This document shows, piece by piece, positions 26,101 to 33,450 of a stretch of 33,450 nucleotides of DNA. Where the stretch lies: positions 1 to 33,450 of the forward strand of contig JAJPJP010000053.1 in NCBI GenBank assembly GCA_021324175.1, given 5' to 3'. Under the pieces are notes generated by a model, which saw only the letters and a list, made by a program, of their open reading frames with translations, searched no databases and was not told where the DNA came from. How positions within the stretch are numbered: position 1 is the first letter of the stretch; each line of letters starts with the position of its first letter. Source of the stretch: Chitinophagia bacterium (lineage in GTDB: Bacteria > Bacteroidota > Bacteroidia > Chitinophagales > Chitinophagaceae). The translations under genes were made by a program, and so were the position numbers.

Positions 26101-29100
26101 GAGGTGACAAAAGCAGTAGCGAGCGGTGACCTTTCCAAGACGGTGGCTATTGACGTAAAGGGCGAGATTCTGGATCTCAAAAACACCATCAATACGATGG
26201 TGGAACAATTGAACTCCTTCGCTTTTGAAGTTACCCGTGTAGCACGTGAAGTCGGAACGGAAGGTAAACTCGGCGGCCAGGCCGAAGTGCGCGGCGTAGC
26301 CGGGACATGGAAGGACCTTACAGATTCGGTCAATATGATGGCATCAAACCTTACCAATCAGGTTCGCAATATTGCGAAAGTGGTAACAGCCGTTGCAACC
26401 GGGAATCTTAAGCAAAAGCTTGCCATTGTTTCGCGCGGGGAGGTTGCGCAATTGATCGACACCATTAATGAAATGATTGATACGCTCGCTCTCTTTGCAG
26501 ACCAGGTAACTACAGTTGCTCGCGAGGTTGGTGTGGACGGAAGGCTAGGAGGCCAAGCGAGTGTTCCCGGCGCTTCGGGCATTTGGAAGAACCTGACGGA
26601 TAATGTAAACCAGCTCGCGCAAAATCTTACCACGCAGGTACGATCGATCTCCGAAGTGGCTTCAGCAGTTACCAAAGGCGACCTTACTCGAACGATTCGC
26701 GTGGAGGCCAAAGGAGAAGTAGAAGCCTTGAAGGACACGATTAACCAGATGATTGCAAACCTTAAAGAGACGACCCTCCGAAACCAGGAACAGGATTGGT
26801 TAAAATCCAACCTGGCAAAATTTACGCAAATGCTGCAGGGGCAGAAGGATCTCAAGACTGTAACGCAGCGGATTCTTTCCGAGCTTGCTCAGGTGGTAAT
26901 GGCGCATTACGGAGCATTCTACGTGTTGCGACAGGACGAAGAAACGCAAAAGGTTACCCTCAGCCTTTTCTCCGCATATGGCTATAAATCCGAAAAAAAT
27001 ATTCCGACGGAATTTGCCATTGGCGAAGGCCTCGTTGGCCAGGTGGCTTTCGAGAAGGAACGTATAATATTGTCCAATGTGCCAGGTAACTATATTAAAA
27101 TCAATTCGGGTCTCGGAAGGTCCAAGCCTGCGAACCTTATTATCCTCCCTGTCTTATTTGAAAATGAAGTAAAGGCTGTTATTGAGCTTGCTTCCCTGGA
27201 CATGTTCAGCCAGACACACCTTAATTTCCTTGGCCAGCTCACAGAAAGCATCGGAATAGTTCTCAATACGATCGAAGCTAACACGAGGACTGAAGAACTG
27301 CTGACCCAGTCTCAATCTCTCGCAGGCGAGCTAAAAATTCAACAGGAGGAACTGAGGAGGACTAATGACGAGCTTCAGGATAAAGCGCTTTTGCTTGTCA
27401 AACAAAAAAATGAAGTAGAGGCGAAGAACAAGGAAGTGGAAGAAGCAAGACGATCGCTGGAAGAAAAAGCCGAACAGCTCACACTAACCTCCAAATATAA
27501 ATCTGAGTTCCTGGCAAATATGTCTCATGAGTTGCGTACGCCCTTGAACAGTCTCCTGATCCTTGCCCAGCAACTGTATGAAAACGCGGAAGGCAATCTC
27601 AACGATAAGCAAATCCGTTATGCAAAAACTATTCACTCTTGCGGGGACGATTTAATCCAACTGATCAATGATATCCTGGATCTTTCAAAGATCGAGTCCG
27701 GATTTATAACTGCCAATATTGCGCCGGTAAGATTTGGTGAGATTGCATCCTTTGTCGAAACGACTTTCAAGCCGATTTCGGAGGCCCGGCATTTGCGATT
27801 CACTATTGATACGGATCCGAATTTGCCAGAAACAATGTCGACCGATCTTCAGAGGCTTAACCAGATTTTGAAGAACCTGCTATCGAACTCCTTCAAGTTT
27901 ACGGAAAAAGGCGAAGTCAGGCTGAAGATTTACGAAGCCCGCAAGAACTGGAAACAGGGCGTTTCGTCCCTTGATAATGCCGGACGTGTGGTGGCTTTTG
28001 CCATCAGTGATACTGGAATTGGTATACCAAAAGAAAAACAGAACATCATTTTCGAGGCCTTCCAGCAGGCAGAAGGATCCACAAGCCGAAAATATGGCGG
28101 CACCGGACTAGGACTTTCAATAAGCCGGGGCCTGGCGGAATTGCTTGGCGGAAACATCGAACTTGAAAGTTATCCCTCAGAAGGAAGTACGTTTACGCTT
28201 TTCCTTCCGGTAGAAAGCCCCACCGGTACAATCACAAAAGAGACCAAAGAAAACCTTAGCGCCTACCAACAACTGCAACTGGGTGATGGCGCCGGCTCAA
28301 TTGACAATTTGTTGAATTCACTGCGTGACACGGACGCAGAAAATTTAAATCTTGTCAATGAAATGATCAATGAGACTGGGGACGACCGGGCCCGCATCCA
28401 ACAATCCGATAAAACGGTTCTAATAGTCGAGGATGATTTGCGTTTCGGGAAGATCCTGATTGAGCGTGCGCATGACCTGAGTCTCAAAGCCGTTGTGGCG
28501 ACAACATATGTGGAGGTTTTTGATTTTATAAACCGGTTTAACCCGATTGCAATTACGCTTGATGTAAAACTTCCAGACACCAGTGGCTGGAAGGTCCTCG
28601 ACCTGCTGCGCAACGACCTGAATTTCCGACATATCCCGATTCATCTCATATCGGGTGAAGAAAACAGAGATTTGGCAATCAGGCGTGGAGCGCGTAGCTT
28701 CCTGCTAAAACCTTTGGAAAATGAAGCGTTGAAAGAGTTGTTCGAGGATATAGTTAACCATCATGAGAAGATCGTAAAAAAGGTACTCGTCGTAGAGGAC
28801 AATGAAATGGACTCTTCCCAAATTGTCAAAATCCTGGGTAACGGAATCATGGAAGTCACAATCGCCGAAACAGGCGAAAGCGCACTAAACAAGAACGACC
28901 TGGCCGAATACGACTGTATTATTCTCGACTATACGTTGCCCGACATCTCTGGCCTGGACCTTTTGGAAAGAGTTTCACGCGCCAAAAGGAAAAATACGCC
29001 GGTCATAATTTATTCAGCTAAAGACTTTAATAAAAAGGAGATGCAACAGATCGCGCGCGCGACCAATTCTGTACTGCTCAAAAGTGCGAATTCCCTGGAA

Positions 29101-29580
29101 AACCTTTTGGAAGAAACAATTCTTCAGCTTCACATCAATCATAAGGACCTGACTCCAGAAAAAAAGAGGCTGATCGAAAACACGCGACTTAAGAATGATA
29201 TCTTGACGGGTAAGAATATTCTCGTAGTGGATGATGACGTTCGAAATCTTTTTGCGTTGACAACGGTCTTTGAACGATACAATATTAATGTGATCACGGC
29301 CGAAAGTGGCAAAGACGCGATTACCATCATTAACGATGAGAAACAGCGAGTGGACATGGTACTCATGGACATCATGATGCCCGAAATGGATGGCTATGAA
29401 ACAACGCAGAAGATCAGGAGAGAACATAAGAACAATGCGCTTCCCATAATTGCCGTTACTGCTAAAGCTATGAAAGGCGACCGCTTAAAATGCATTGAAG
29501 CAGGAGCGTCCGATTATATTACAAAACCGTTAAAAATAGACCAACTTCTCTCGCTTATGAGGATGTGGTTTTACAAATAA
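23176..29580 (+). CDS. Giant poly-HAMP / GAF hybrid histidine kinase with three receiver domains
   Basis: The 2134-aa protein has no signal peptide or transmembrane helix, so it should be cytoplasmic. Order: a polar basic N-terminus (1-44); a HAMP array (about 45-1203) of two divergent leading units and 11 near-identical 92-residue units, each pairing a REVGxEGKLGGQ and a [10 protein letters not shown] type HAMP; GAF (about 1225-1368); coiled coil (about 1370-1440). Then come HisKA with H1451 (NMSHELRTP), HATPase_c (N-box near 1566, [16 protein letters not shown], end about 1680) and three receivers with D1796, D1918 and D2065. The third receiver is the most canonical ([14 protein letters not shown]); the second has K followed by S rather than P. 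The layout recalls fungal group III (Nik1/Os-1) osmosensing kinases. It heads a four-gene operon with gaps of 34, 39 and 16 bases. Confidence 0.93.
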   Translation: MTTQKSAPTLSRPRVEANHNGQKSKTKPFKKPARTPHTEEPDAEDYRIILAVLSEVKKGNFTVRMPIDKFGIQGKVYDTLNDIIALNEQMMLEFTRAGNIIGKEGKLTQRIESPSAKGSWSTGVESLNSLISDLVHPTIEIAHVISSVAKGNLSQQMPLEIGGHTLKGEFARIAKEVNDMVRQLNLFSMEVTRVAREVGSEGKLGGQAKVKGVDGVWKDLTDSVNQMGSNLTAQVRNIAEVTTAVAKGDLSKKITVDVKGEILELKNTINTMVDQLNSFSSEVTRVALEVGTEGKLGGQAQVKGVAGTWKDLTDSVNQMASNLTGQVRNIAEVTTAVAKGDLSRQITVDVKGEILELKNTINTMVDQLNSFSSEVTRVAREVGSEGKLGGQAKVKGVGGVWKDLTDSVNQMASNLTGQVRNIAEVTTAVAKGDLSRKITVDVKGEISELKNTINTMVDQLNSFSSEVTRVALEVGTEGKLGGQAQVKGVAGTWKDLTDSVNQMASNLTGQVRNIAEVTTAVAKGDLSRKITVDVKGEILELKNTINTMVDQLNSFGSEVTRVAREVGSEGKLGGQADVPGVGGTWKDLTDSVNKMASNLTSQVRNIAEVTTAVATGDLSRKIDVDVKGEILELKNTINTMVDQLRGFASEVTRVAREVGSEGKLGGQAAVEGVGGVWKDLTDSVNGMASNLTGQVRNIAEVTTAVAKGDLSRKITVDVKGEILELKNTINTMVDQLNSFGSEVTRVAREVGSEGKLGGQADVPGVGGTWKDLTDSVNKMASNLTSQVRNIAEVTTAVANGDLSRKITVDVQGEILELKNTINTMVDQLRGFASEVTRVAREVGTEGKLGGQANVPGVAGTWKDLTDSVNQMAGNLTDQVRNIAEVAVAVANGDMSKKITVDVRGEILQLKETLNTMVDQLRAFASEVTRVAREVGTDGKLGGQAFVPGVAGTWKDLTDSVNQMTGNLTAQVRNIAEVTKAVASGDLSKTVAIDVKGEILDLKNTINTMVEQLNSFAFEVTRVAREVGTEGKLGGQAEVRGVAGTWKDLTDSVNMMASNLTNQVRNIAKVVTAVATGNLKQKLAIVSRGEVAQLIDTINEMIDTLALFADQVTTVAREVGVDGRLGGQASVPGASGIWKNLTDNVNQLAQNLTTQVRSISEVASAVTKGDLTRTIRVEAKGEVEALKDTINQMIANLKETTLRNQEQDWLKSNLAKFTQMLQGQKDLKTVTQRILSELAQVVMAHYGAFYVLRQDEETQKVTLSLFSAYGYKSEKNIPTEFAIGEGLVGQVAFEKERIILSNVPGNYIKINSGLGRSKPANLIILPVLFENEVKAVIELASLDMFSQTHLNFLGQLTESIGIVLNTIEANTRTEELLTQSQSLAGELKIQQEELRRTNDELQDKALLLVKQKNEVEAKNKEVEEARRSLEEKAEQLTLTSKYKSEFLANMSHELRTPLNSLLILAQQLYENAEGNLNDKQIRYAKTIHSCGDDLIQLINDILDLSKIESGFITANIAPVRFGEIASFVETTFKPISEARHLRFTIDTDPNLPETMSTDLQRLNQILKNLLSNSFKFTEKGEVRLKIYEARKNWKQGVSSLDNAGRVVAFAISDTGIGIPKEKQNIIFEAFQQAEGSTSRKYGGTGLGLSISRGLAELLGGNIELESYPSEGSTFTLFLPVESPTGTITKETKENLSAYQQLQLGDGAGSIDNLLNSLRDTDAENLNLVNEMINETGDDRARIQQSDKTVLIVEDDLRFGKILIERAHDLSLKAVVATTYVEVFDFINRFNPIAITLDVKLPDTSGWKVLDLLRNDLNFRHIPIHLISGEENRDLAIRRGARSFLLKPLENEALKELFEDIVNHHEKIVKKVLVVEDNEMDSSQIVKILGNGIMEVTIAETGESALNKNDLAEYDCIILDYTLPDISGLDLLERVSRAKRKNTPVIIYSAKDFNKKEMQQIARATNSVLLKSANSLENLLEETILQLHINHKDLTPEKKRLIENTRLKNDILTGKNILVVDDDVRNLFALTTVFERYNINVITAESGKDAITIINDEKQRVDMVLMDIMMPEMDGYETTQKIRREHKNNALPIIAVTAKAMKGDRLKCIEAGASDYITKPLKIDQLLSLMRMWFYK
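23743..26778 (+). repeat. Eleven tandem 276-bp HAMP-pair repeats
   Basis: Units begin at 23743 + 276k for k = 0 to 10, taking the codon for the first residue of (E/Q)VT-x-VA as the boundary (checked at 23743, 24019, 25123 and 26503). The register has no insertion or deletion over 3036 bp. Amino-acid identity between units is very high through unit 8 and falls in the last units (26227 onward). Many codon differences are synonymous, so the repeats are old and held by selection rather than freshly copied. Confidence 0.9.
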
Positions 29581-29614
29581 ATAGATTTAACTAAAGATAA
29601 AGTTGCCTATCTGA

Positions 29615-30877
29615 ATGCAACCGAAGATTCTTTTGGTGGATGACCGGGATGACAACCTGCTTTCTCTGGAGACGATCCTGGAGAAAGACGGCTATCAGTT
29701 TGTAAAAGCGAATTCCGGCAAACAGGTTTTGAAGATTTTGCTCCATGAATTCGATTTTGCACTCATCCTGATGGATGTACAGATGCCTGTTATCAACGGC
29801 TTTGAAACCGCTAGGATGATTTACTCGAGAGAGAAACTAAGGCACATTCCGATCATATTCATAACTGCAAACAATTTCGGAGAAGACAACGTTTTCAAAG
29901 GGTACGAAGCGGGTGCTGTGGATTACATCAACAAGCCAATAAATGCGGATATTTTGAGGGCTAAAGTGTCAGTCTTTGCCGAGCTCTATCGCAAAAACCG
30001 GCAACTAATTGCACAAGAACAAAAGCTTGTGGGAATCAACAAGAACCTCGAAATGGAAATCAACGAGCGCAAGGCCTCGGAAGAGAAAGTGAGTATGCTG
30101 AATATAAAGCTCCTGGAGAATATCGCTCTGCTTGAATCCGCTAATAAGGACCTCGATCTATTCGTCCTAATGGCTTCACACGATCTCCAGGCTCCATTGA
30201 GAAAAATTCGTATGTTTAGTGATTTGCTGACAAACCACAGCGATGGTATTGGTGAGGCAGAGAAGGGATATATAAGCCGGATCGGTCGCGTTTCTAAACA
30301 AATGCAGGATTTGATCAATGATCTTCTCGAATTCTGCAAAATTTCCGGAGAAAATGATCCCGCGGAGTTGGTAGACCCGAATATCGTCCTCAAGGAAATT
30401 ATTTTTGAGCTTGACGAGATTATTAGAGAAAAAGATGCCAGGATTGTATTGGACAAACTGCCGATGCTGTTCATAAACCCGGTACTTATCCGGCCTTTGT
30501 TTTTCAATTTGCTCAGCAATTCGTTAAAATACAGCAGGAAAGGCATTCAGCCCGTTATTCGCGTTTACTGGGAAGGCAGCAATGAAAAAACTGATAGGAA
30601 GCCCCGGGCGGAAACATTGCAATATTGTAGGCTTTATATTCAGGATAACGGGATCGGGTTTGAGCAAAAATACGCCGAAGAAGTTTTTGATATGTTTAGA
30701 CGGCTGCATCCCAAGTCAGAGTTTGAAGGTACCGGGATCGGCCTTGCGCTTTGCAAAAAAATAGCTGAAAAGAATGACGGGCACATTTATGCCCGCAGCC
30801 GTGTGGGCGAAGGAACGACGATTATCATTTCACTACCAATGGATCGTGTAAAGGAATTGCAAGCCGAGGTGGTTTGA
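29615..30877 (+). CDS. Response regulator-histidine kinase (REC-HisKA-HATPase)
   Basis: The 420-aa cytoplasmic protein starts with a receiver domain (ILLVDDRDD at 5-13, phosphoacceptor D54 in LILMDVQMP, ITANN, K108 in YINKPI). A long coiled coil follows (about 120-182), then a HisKA domain with H189 in MASHDLQAPLRKI and a HATPase_c domain (FFNLLSNSLKYS, QDNGIGF, EGTGIGLAL). The H-D variant of the H-box is that of the phytochrome-like/cyanobacterial HisKA group. An N-terminal receiver means the kinase is itself controlled by phosphorylation, so it can relay a signal from the upstream hybrid kinase. It starts 34 bases after that gene, in the same operon. Confidence 0.92.
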   Translation: MQPKILLVDDRDDNLLSLETILEKDGYQFVKANSGKQVLKILLHEFDFALILMDVQMPVINGFETARMIYSREKLRHIPIIFITANNFGEDNVFKGYEAGAVDYINKPINADILRAKVSVFAELYRKNRQLIAQEQKLVGINKNLEMEINERKASEEKVSMLNIKLLENIALLESANKDLDLFVLMASHDLQAPLRKIRMFSDLLTNHSDGIGEAEKGYISRIGRVSKQMQDLINDLLEFCKISGENDPAELVDPNIVLKEIIFELDEIIREKDARIVLDKLPMLFINPVLIRPLFFNLLSNSLKYSRKGIQPVIRVYWEGSNEKTDRKPRAETLQYCRLYIQDNGIGFEQKYAEEVFDMFRRLHPKSEFEGTGIGLALCKKIAEKNDGHIYARSRVGEGTTIIISLPMDRVKELQAEVV

Positions 30878-30916
30878 CAACTTGAAATAACAAAAACCGA
30901 TAATAAAAAATGTCTT

Positions 30917-32404
30917 ATGGCGACCATCAACCAGGCTTTATACAAGCGAAAACCCGATGTCGTGGTTAAGCCAATAAAAATTATGGTTATCGACGATGAT
31001 GAAGATGATTTTTTGCTGATTAGCGGTTTTATTAATCATATTCAGGGACGCTCATTTCTGATTGACTGGTGTTATGAGCACGATGCGGCATTGAGGGACA
31101 TGCGAGAACATGGGCATGATCTTTATTTTGTCGATTATAAGCTTGGTGCTAAAACCGGGCTCGACATTTTGAAGGAGGCGGTGGCCGCTGATTGCCATCA
31201 GCCTATCGTCATGCTCACGGGCATGGGCAGCCGTAAGCTGGATATTGAAGCCATGGAGGCGGGAGCTACTGATTATCTCGTAAAATCCGAGCTTGCCACC
31301 GACAAACTGGAGAGATCGATACGATATGCAATCGACCGCTCGAATTCGCTCAAATCCCTGCGGGAAAGTGAAAAAAAGTATCGTGCGATTTTCGAAAAAT
31401 CAAAGGATGCTGTCTTTATCGCCGATGGAAAGTTTTTTTTCAAAGAGGTTAATCCTGCACTAACCGATCTCCTTGGATACGGATCCAAACAAATAGTTCG
31501 CCTGTCTATTTTTGACATGATCGCTGACGAAAGCAAGAAGATTCTGATAACGAGACTTTTATCTGAAAATGGTGAAGTTCATGATCTTACGCTCGAGTTG
31601 GCAGCCAAAGGCGGCGACAGAATTCATTGTCTCCTTTCCGCATCATTGCTGACTGACGGCCAGGCGGTGCCCTATATTCAGGGAATAATTCATGATATTA
31701 CCGACCTCAAAAAAGCGGAGAGGGCTCACTTACAGTCTGAAAAGTTGAAATCAGCAAACAGACTATTGCGGATCCTTGCGCATGAAGTAAGAAACCCGCT
31801 TACCAATATCAATATTGCCATGGATATGATGGAATCGGAATTTTCCACCGATGGCGGACGGCAATATTTGGACATTGTTCGACGCAGCAGTCGCCGGATC
31901 AACGAACTGGTCTCTGAACTGTTGGATTCCTCCCGCCAGAAAGAATTGATATTTGAAAATATTGCGCTTCGCCAGATTATTGAGCAGACTTTGGAGATGG
32001 CATCTGACCGGATCGCCCTTAAAAATATCCAGGTTCTGGCTACTTTTCCAAAGGAAGATTCGATAGTCAAGGTTGATCCGGTCAAGATAAAAATAGCACT
32101 GCTTAATATAATTATCAACGCGATCGAAGCCATTTCTCACGAACAAGGTAAGCTACAGGTTCGGGTTGAGCAATCGAAGAGCGGGTATGATATTTTTATC
32201 GAAGACAATGGCTGCGGCATCAGCGAAAAAAATATGTCCAGGCTTTTCGAACCTTTTTTCACTTCGAAGAAAAACGGCCTGGGTCTTGGTTTAGCCTCAT
32301 CGTTGGCTATCCTGCAATCCCATGAAATGAATGTCGACGTCAAGTCAAGACTTGGAAAGGGAACGTCCTTTGTTATCAACGTTCCAAAAAAGGAATCGGC
32401 CTGA
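30917..32404 (+). CDS. Response regulator-PAS-histidine kinase (REC-PAS-HisKA-HATPase)
   Basis: The 495-aa protein has a 20-residue basic leader, then a receiver domain (IMVIDDDEDD at 22-31, D73 in YFVDYKLG, T101 in VMLTGMG, K123 in DYLVKSE). A PAS domain follows at about 152-268 (SEKKYRAIFEKSKDAVFIAD, ending IIHDITDLKKAE), then a HisKA domain with H289 (ILAHEVRNPLTN) and HATPase_c (LLNIIINAIEA, EDNGCGI, GLGLGLASSL). The H-E-V-R-N-P-L box is that of NtrB-like kinases. There is no membrane segment; any PAS ligand or cofactor is not evident. The gene lies 39 bases after the REC-kinase gene and 16 bases before the single REC gene. Confidence 0.92.
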   Translation: MATINQALYKRKPDVVVKPIKIMVIDDDEDDFLLISGFINHIQGRSFLIDWCYEHDAALRDMREHGHDLYFVDYKLGAKTGLDILKEAVAADCHQPIVMLTGMGSRKLDIEAMEAGATDYLVKSELATDKLERSIRYAIDRSNSLKSLRESEKKYRAIFEKSKDAVFIADGKFFFKEVNPALTDLLGYGSKQIVRLSIFDMIADESKKILITRLLSENGEVHDLTLELAAKGGDRIHCLLSASLLTDGQAVPYIQGIIHDITDLKKAERAHLQSEKLKSANRLLRILAHEVRNPLTNINIAMDMMESEFSTDGGRQYLDIVRRSSRRINELVSELLDSSRQKELIFENIALRQIIEQTLEMASDRIALKNIQVLATFPKEDSIVKVDPVKIKIALLNIIINAIEAISHEQGKLQVRVEQSKSGYDIFIEDNGCGISEKNMSRLFEPFFTSKKNGLGLGLASSLAILQSHEMNVDVKSRLGKGTSFVINVPKKESA

Positions 32405-32420
32405 TGTAAAAAATCCAATT

Positions 32421-32789
32421 ATGAAAAAATCAGCGGCAATCAAGAAAATTCTGGTTTGCGATGATGATCCCGATATCCTGGAACTGGTCGCTTTGATGCT
32501 TCGGTCCAACGGGTACTATACAGTATGCGAGTTAAACAGCCCAGATATCTATAAGAAGATCGATGAGGAAAACCCGGATGCTATCGTTCTTGACCTCTGG
32601 ATGCCAATTCTTTCTGGTGAAAAAATAATTAAAGTATTGAAAAGGGATCAGAAGACGAAACACATTCCCATCATCGTCATTTCCGCAAGTAACGACGGAA
32701 AGGAGATTGCCGAAAGGGCGGGCGCAGACGATTTTATCGGAAAGCCTTTCGATATTGATACGTTGCTGCGGGTAGTCAACAAGAATTGA
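32421..32789 (+). CDS. Single-domain response regulator (CheY-like)
   Basis: From ATG 32421 the product is 122 aa, a bare receiver domain: ILVCDDDPD at 10-18, phosphoacceptor D58 in IVLDLWMP, S in IIVISASND and K in FIGKPFD. The frame is open upstream into the preceding kinase gene, but that extension is a shadow. It closes the four-gene kinase operon and is its only free receiver, so it is the likely final acceptor of the relay, acting by protein-protein contact since it has no output domain. Confidence 0.9.
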   Translation: MKKSAAIKKILVCDDDPDILELVALMLRSNGYYTVCELNSPDIYKKIDEENPDAIVLDLWMPILSGEKIIKVLKRDQKTKHIPIIVISASNDGKEIAERAGADDFIGKPFDIDTLLRVVNKN

Positions 32790-32812
32790 CTGTTAAGATT
32801 TTCAAACCCAGC

Positions 32813-33157
32813 TCAGGAAATAGTCAGGTCTTCGCCGCACATAGCGTAAAACAGGTTCTGTAGTTGATGAATATACAGCAGCGGATGCGTATTGATTTTT
32901 ATCTGCCTTTTGACAAAGTACCAGCCTCCATTTTCACAGATCACGTAAACGGGATGCAGTTTGAAGTGCGCAAATGTTTCATTTTGACTGAATCCAAAGC
33001 GCATAAGCCACTTGCCGGCGATTAATACTGGTAAAACTTCCAGTTTGCCCGACTTAATACTTAACAAATCCTCAAGCGAAAGCTTTAACAATTTCATTTT
33101 GCCGGTGGAATCTGTTTTGACAAAGTTGCCTGGTCGCAAATCGGAATATACAATCAT
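32813..33157 (-). CDS. Conserved hypothetical protein of a Bacteroidota/phage-associated type
   Basis: This 114-aa minus-strand protein has the pattern DLRPGNFV near the start, LEVLPVLIAGKWLMRFGF in the middle and YIHQLQNLFYAMCGEDL at the C-terminus. It matches a family I recognise from Bacteroidota genomes and their phages: a (D/E)LRxGN(F/Y/W)V start, P(I/V)-x-WL-x-(R/K)FGF core and (Y/F)-x-HQLQN-(L/Y)-(F/Y)-A end. The function is unknown. Neighbouring genes show no other phage features. It is convergent with the kinase operon, with stops 23 bases apart. Confidence 0.72.
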   Translation of the reverse strand: MIVYSDLRPGNFVKTDSTGKMKLLKLSLEDLLSIKSGKLEVLPVLIAGKWLMRFGFSQNETFAHFKLHPVYVICENGGWYFVKRQIKINTHPLLYIHQLQNLFYAMCGEDLTIS

Positions 33158-33234
33158 AAGCAGTAATAGGCACCATTACTGGGCGTAGGACTTAAACAAC
33201 AAGGCGTAGAAGTTTGTTCTTAGGACTTAGGTCT

Positions 33235-33418
33235 ATGGAAAAAAGATTCGGAAGTGAATATGACTTTGAATTTGTCGAATCCGCTGTCAATGCTTTCAAA
33301 GGCTGTGTTTTTTCGAACCAATGAAATAGCGGATTGGATAGACGAGGCTGTCTCAAAAGAGGCAGCCTCTTTCACATATGTAGATAAAAAGAGCAGGTGG
33401 GAATTAAAAGTAGAATAG
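33235..33418 (+). pseudogene. Small gene apparently broken by a frameshift in a T6 run
   Basis: ATG 33235 opens a 29-codon frame (MEKRFGSEYDFEFVESAVNA at the start) ending at TGA 33322-33324. A second frame (ATG 33260 to TAG 33416-33418) is protein-like from the T-run onward (FRTNEIADWIDEAVSKEAAS, then SRWELKVE). Removing one T from the TTTTTT at 33308-33313 joins them into one acidic protein of about 60 residues. Each half is coherent only on its own side of the run, which supports one gene with a one-base insertion. A minus-strand frame over the same bases (33220-33438) looks like a shadow. No family is recognised. Confidence 0.45.
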
Positions 33419-33450
33419 AATTTGTGGTTAATGGGCATGTCAAAACCAGT

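Noticed and set aside
23601-26855. Several long minus-strand frames beneath the HAMP repeats
   Set aside because: Their regular repetition only mirrors the 276-bp repeats of the kinase gene; serine/threonine/proline-rich shadow composition.

Overview
The window looks like chromosomal DNA of a Bacteroidota bacterium, probably a Cytophagales member of the Dyadobacter/Spirosoma kind. This is inferred from gene content: an orphan two-module FtsX/MacB permease, a YtxH protein, a SWIB protein with a lysine-alanine tail, a CHAD protein, a very large poly-HAMP hybrid kinase, and carbohydrate genes with a Bacteroidetes-type -33/-7 promoter (TTG, 19 bases, TAGTTTTG). Ribosome binding sites are weak throughout, as is usual in that phylum. 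No rRNA, intact tRNA, CRISPR array or complete mobile element was found.

Region 1 (1-5564) is a compact catabolic operon: a phytanoyl-CoA-dioxygenase-like oxygenase, a Tat-exported GH106-like glycoside hydrolase and a GH28 polygalacturonase-like enzyme. The two hydrolases are 4 bases apart. It probably acts on a rhamnose- and galacturonate-containing pectic glycan, but no SusC/SusD pair is visible. Region 2 (5548-13209) is a loose set of housekeeping and accessory genes: a nonsense-interrupted DUF3592-like membrane protein, CHAD, two GNAT acetyltransferases, SWIB and the 814-aa permease. Two long non-coding stretches hold an IS-end-like segment and an isolated terminator.

Region 3 (13210-22413) holds small metabolic and membrane genes: ICMT-like methyltransferase, YbhB, a small lipoprotein, PfpI/DJ-1, zinc-free MDR oxidoreductase, MidA, a class I methyltransferase, YtxH and several short hypotheticals. 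A second membrane gene here is interrupted by a single in-frame TGA.

Region 4 (22517-32789) is the most striking part. A single-domain response regulator on the minus strand faces away from a four-gene plus-strand operon. The operon encodes a 2134-aa soluble poly-HAMP/GAF hybrid histidine kinase with three receiver domains, a REC-histidine kinase, a REC-PAS-histidine kinase and a final stand-alone REC protein. None of the five proteins has a DNA-binding or enzymatic output domain, so the cluster looks like a self-contained phosphorelay module. The HAMP array consists of 11 units of exactly 276 bp without indels. The window ends with a small hypothetical gene and a short gene apparently broken by a frameshift in a T6 run.

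Three short genes (5548-6030, 20631-20942, 33235-33418) each carry one disabling change in an otherwise coherent reading frame. This points either to recent decay or to base errors in the assembly. TGA is an ordinary stop codon for many intact genes here, so recoding is unlikely.
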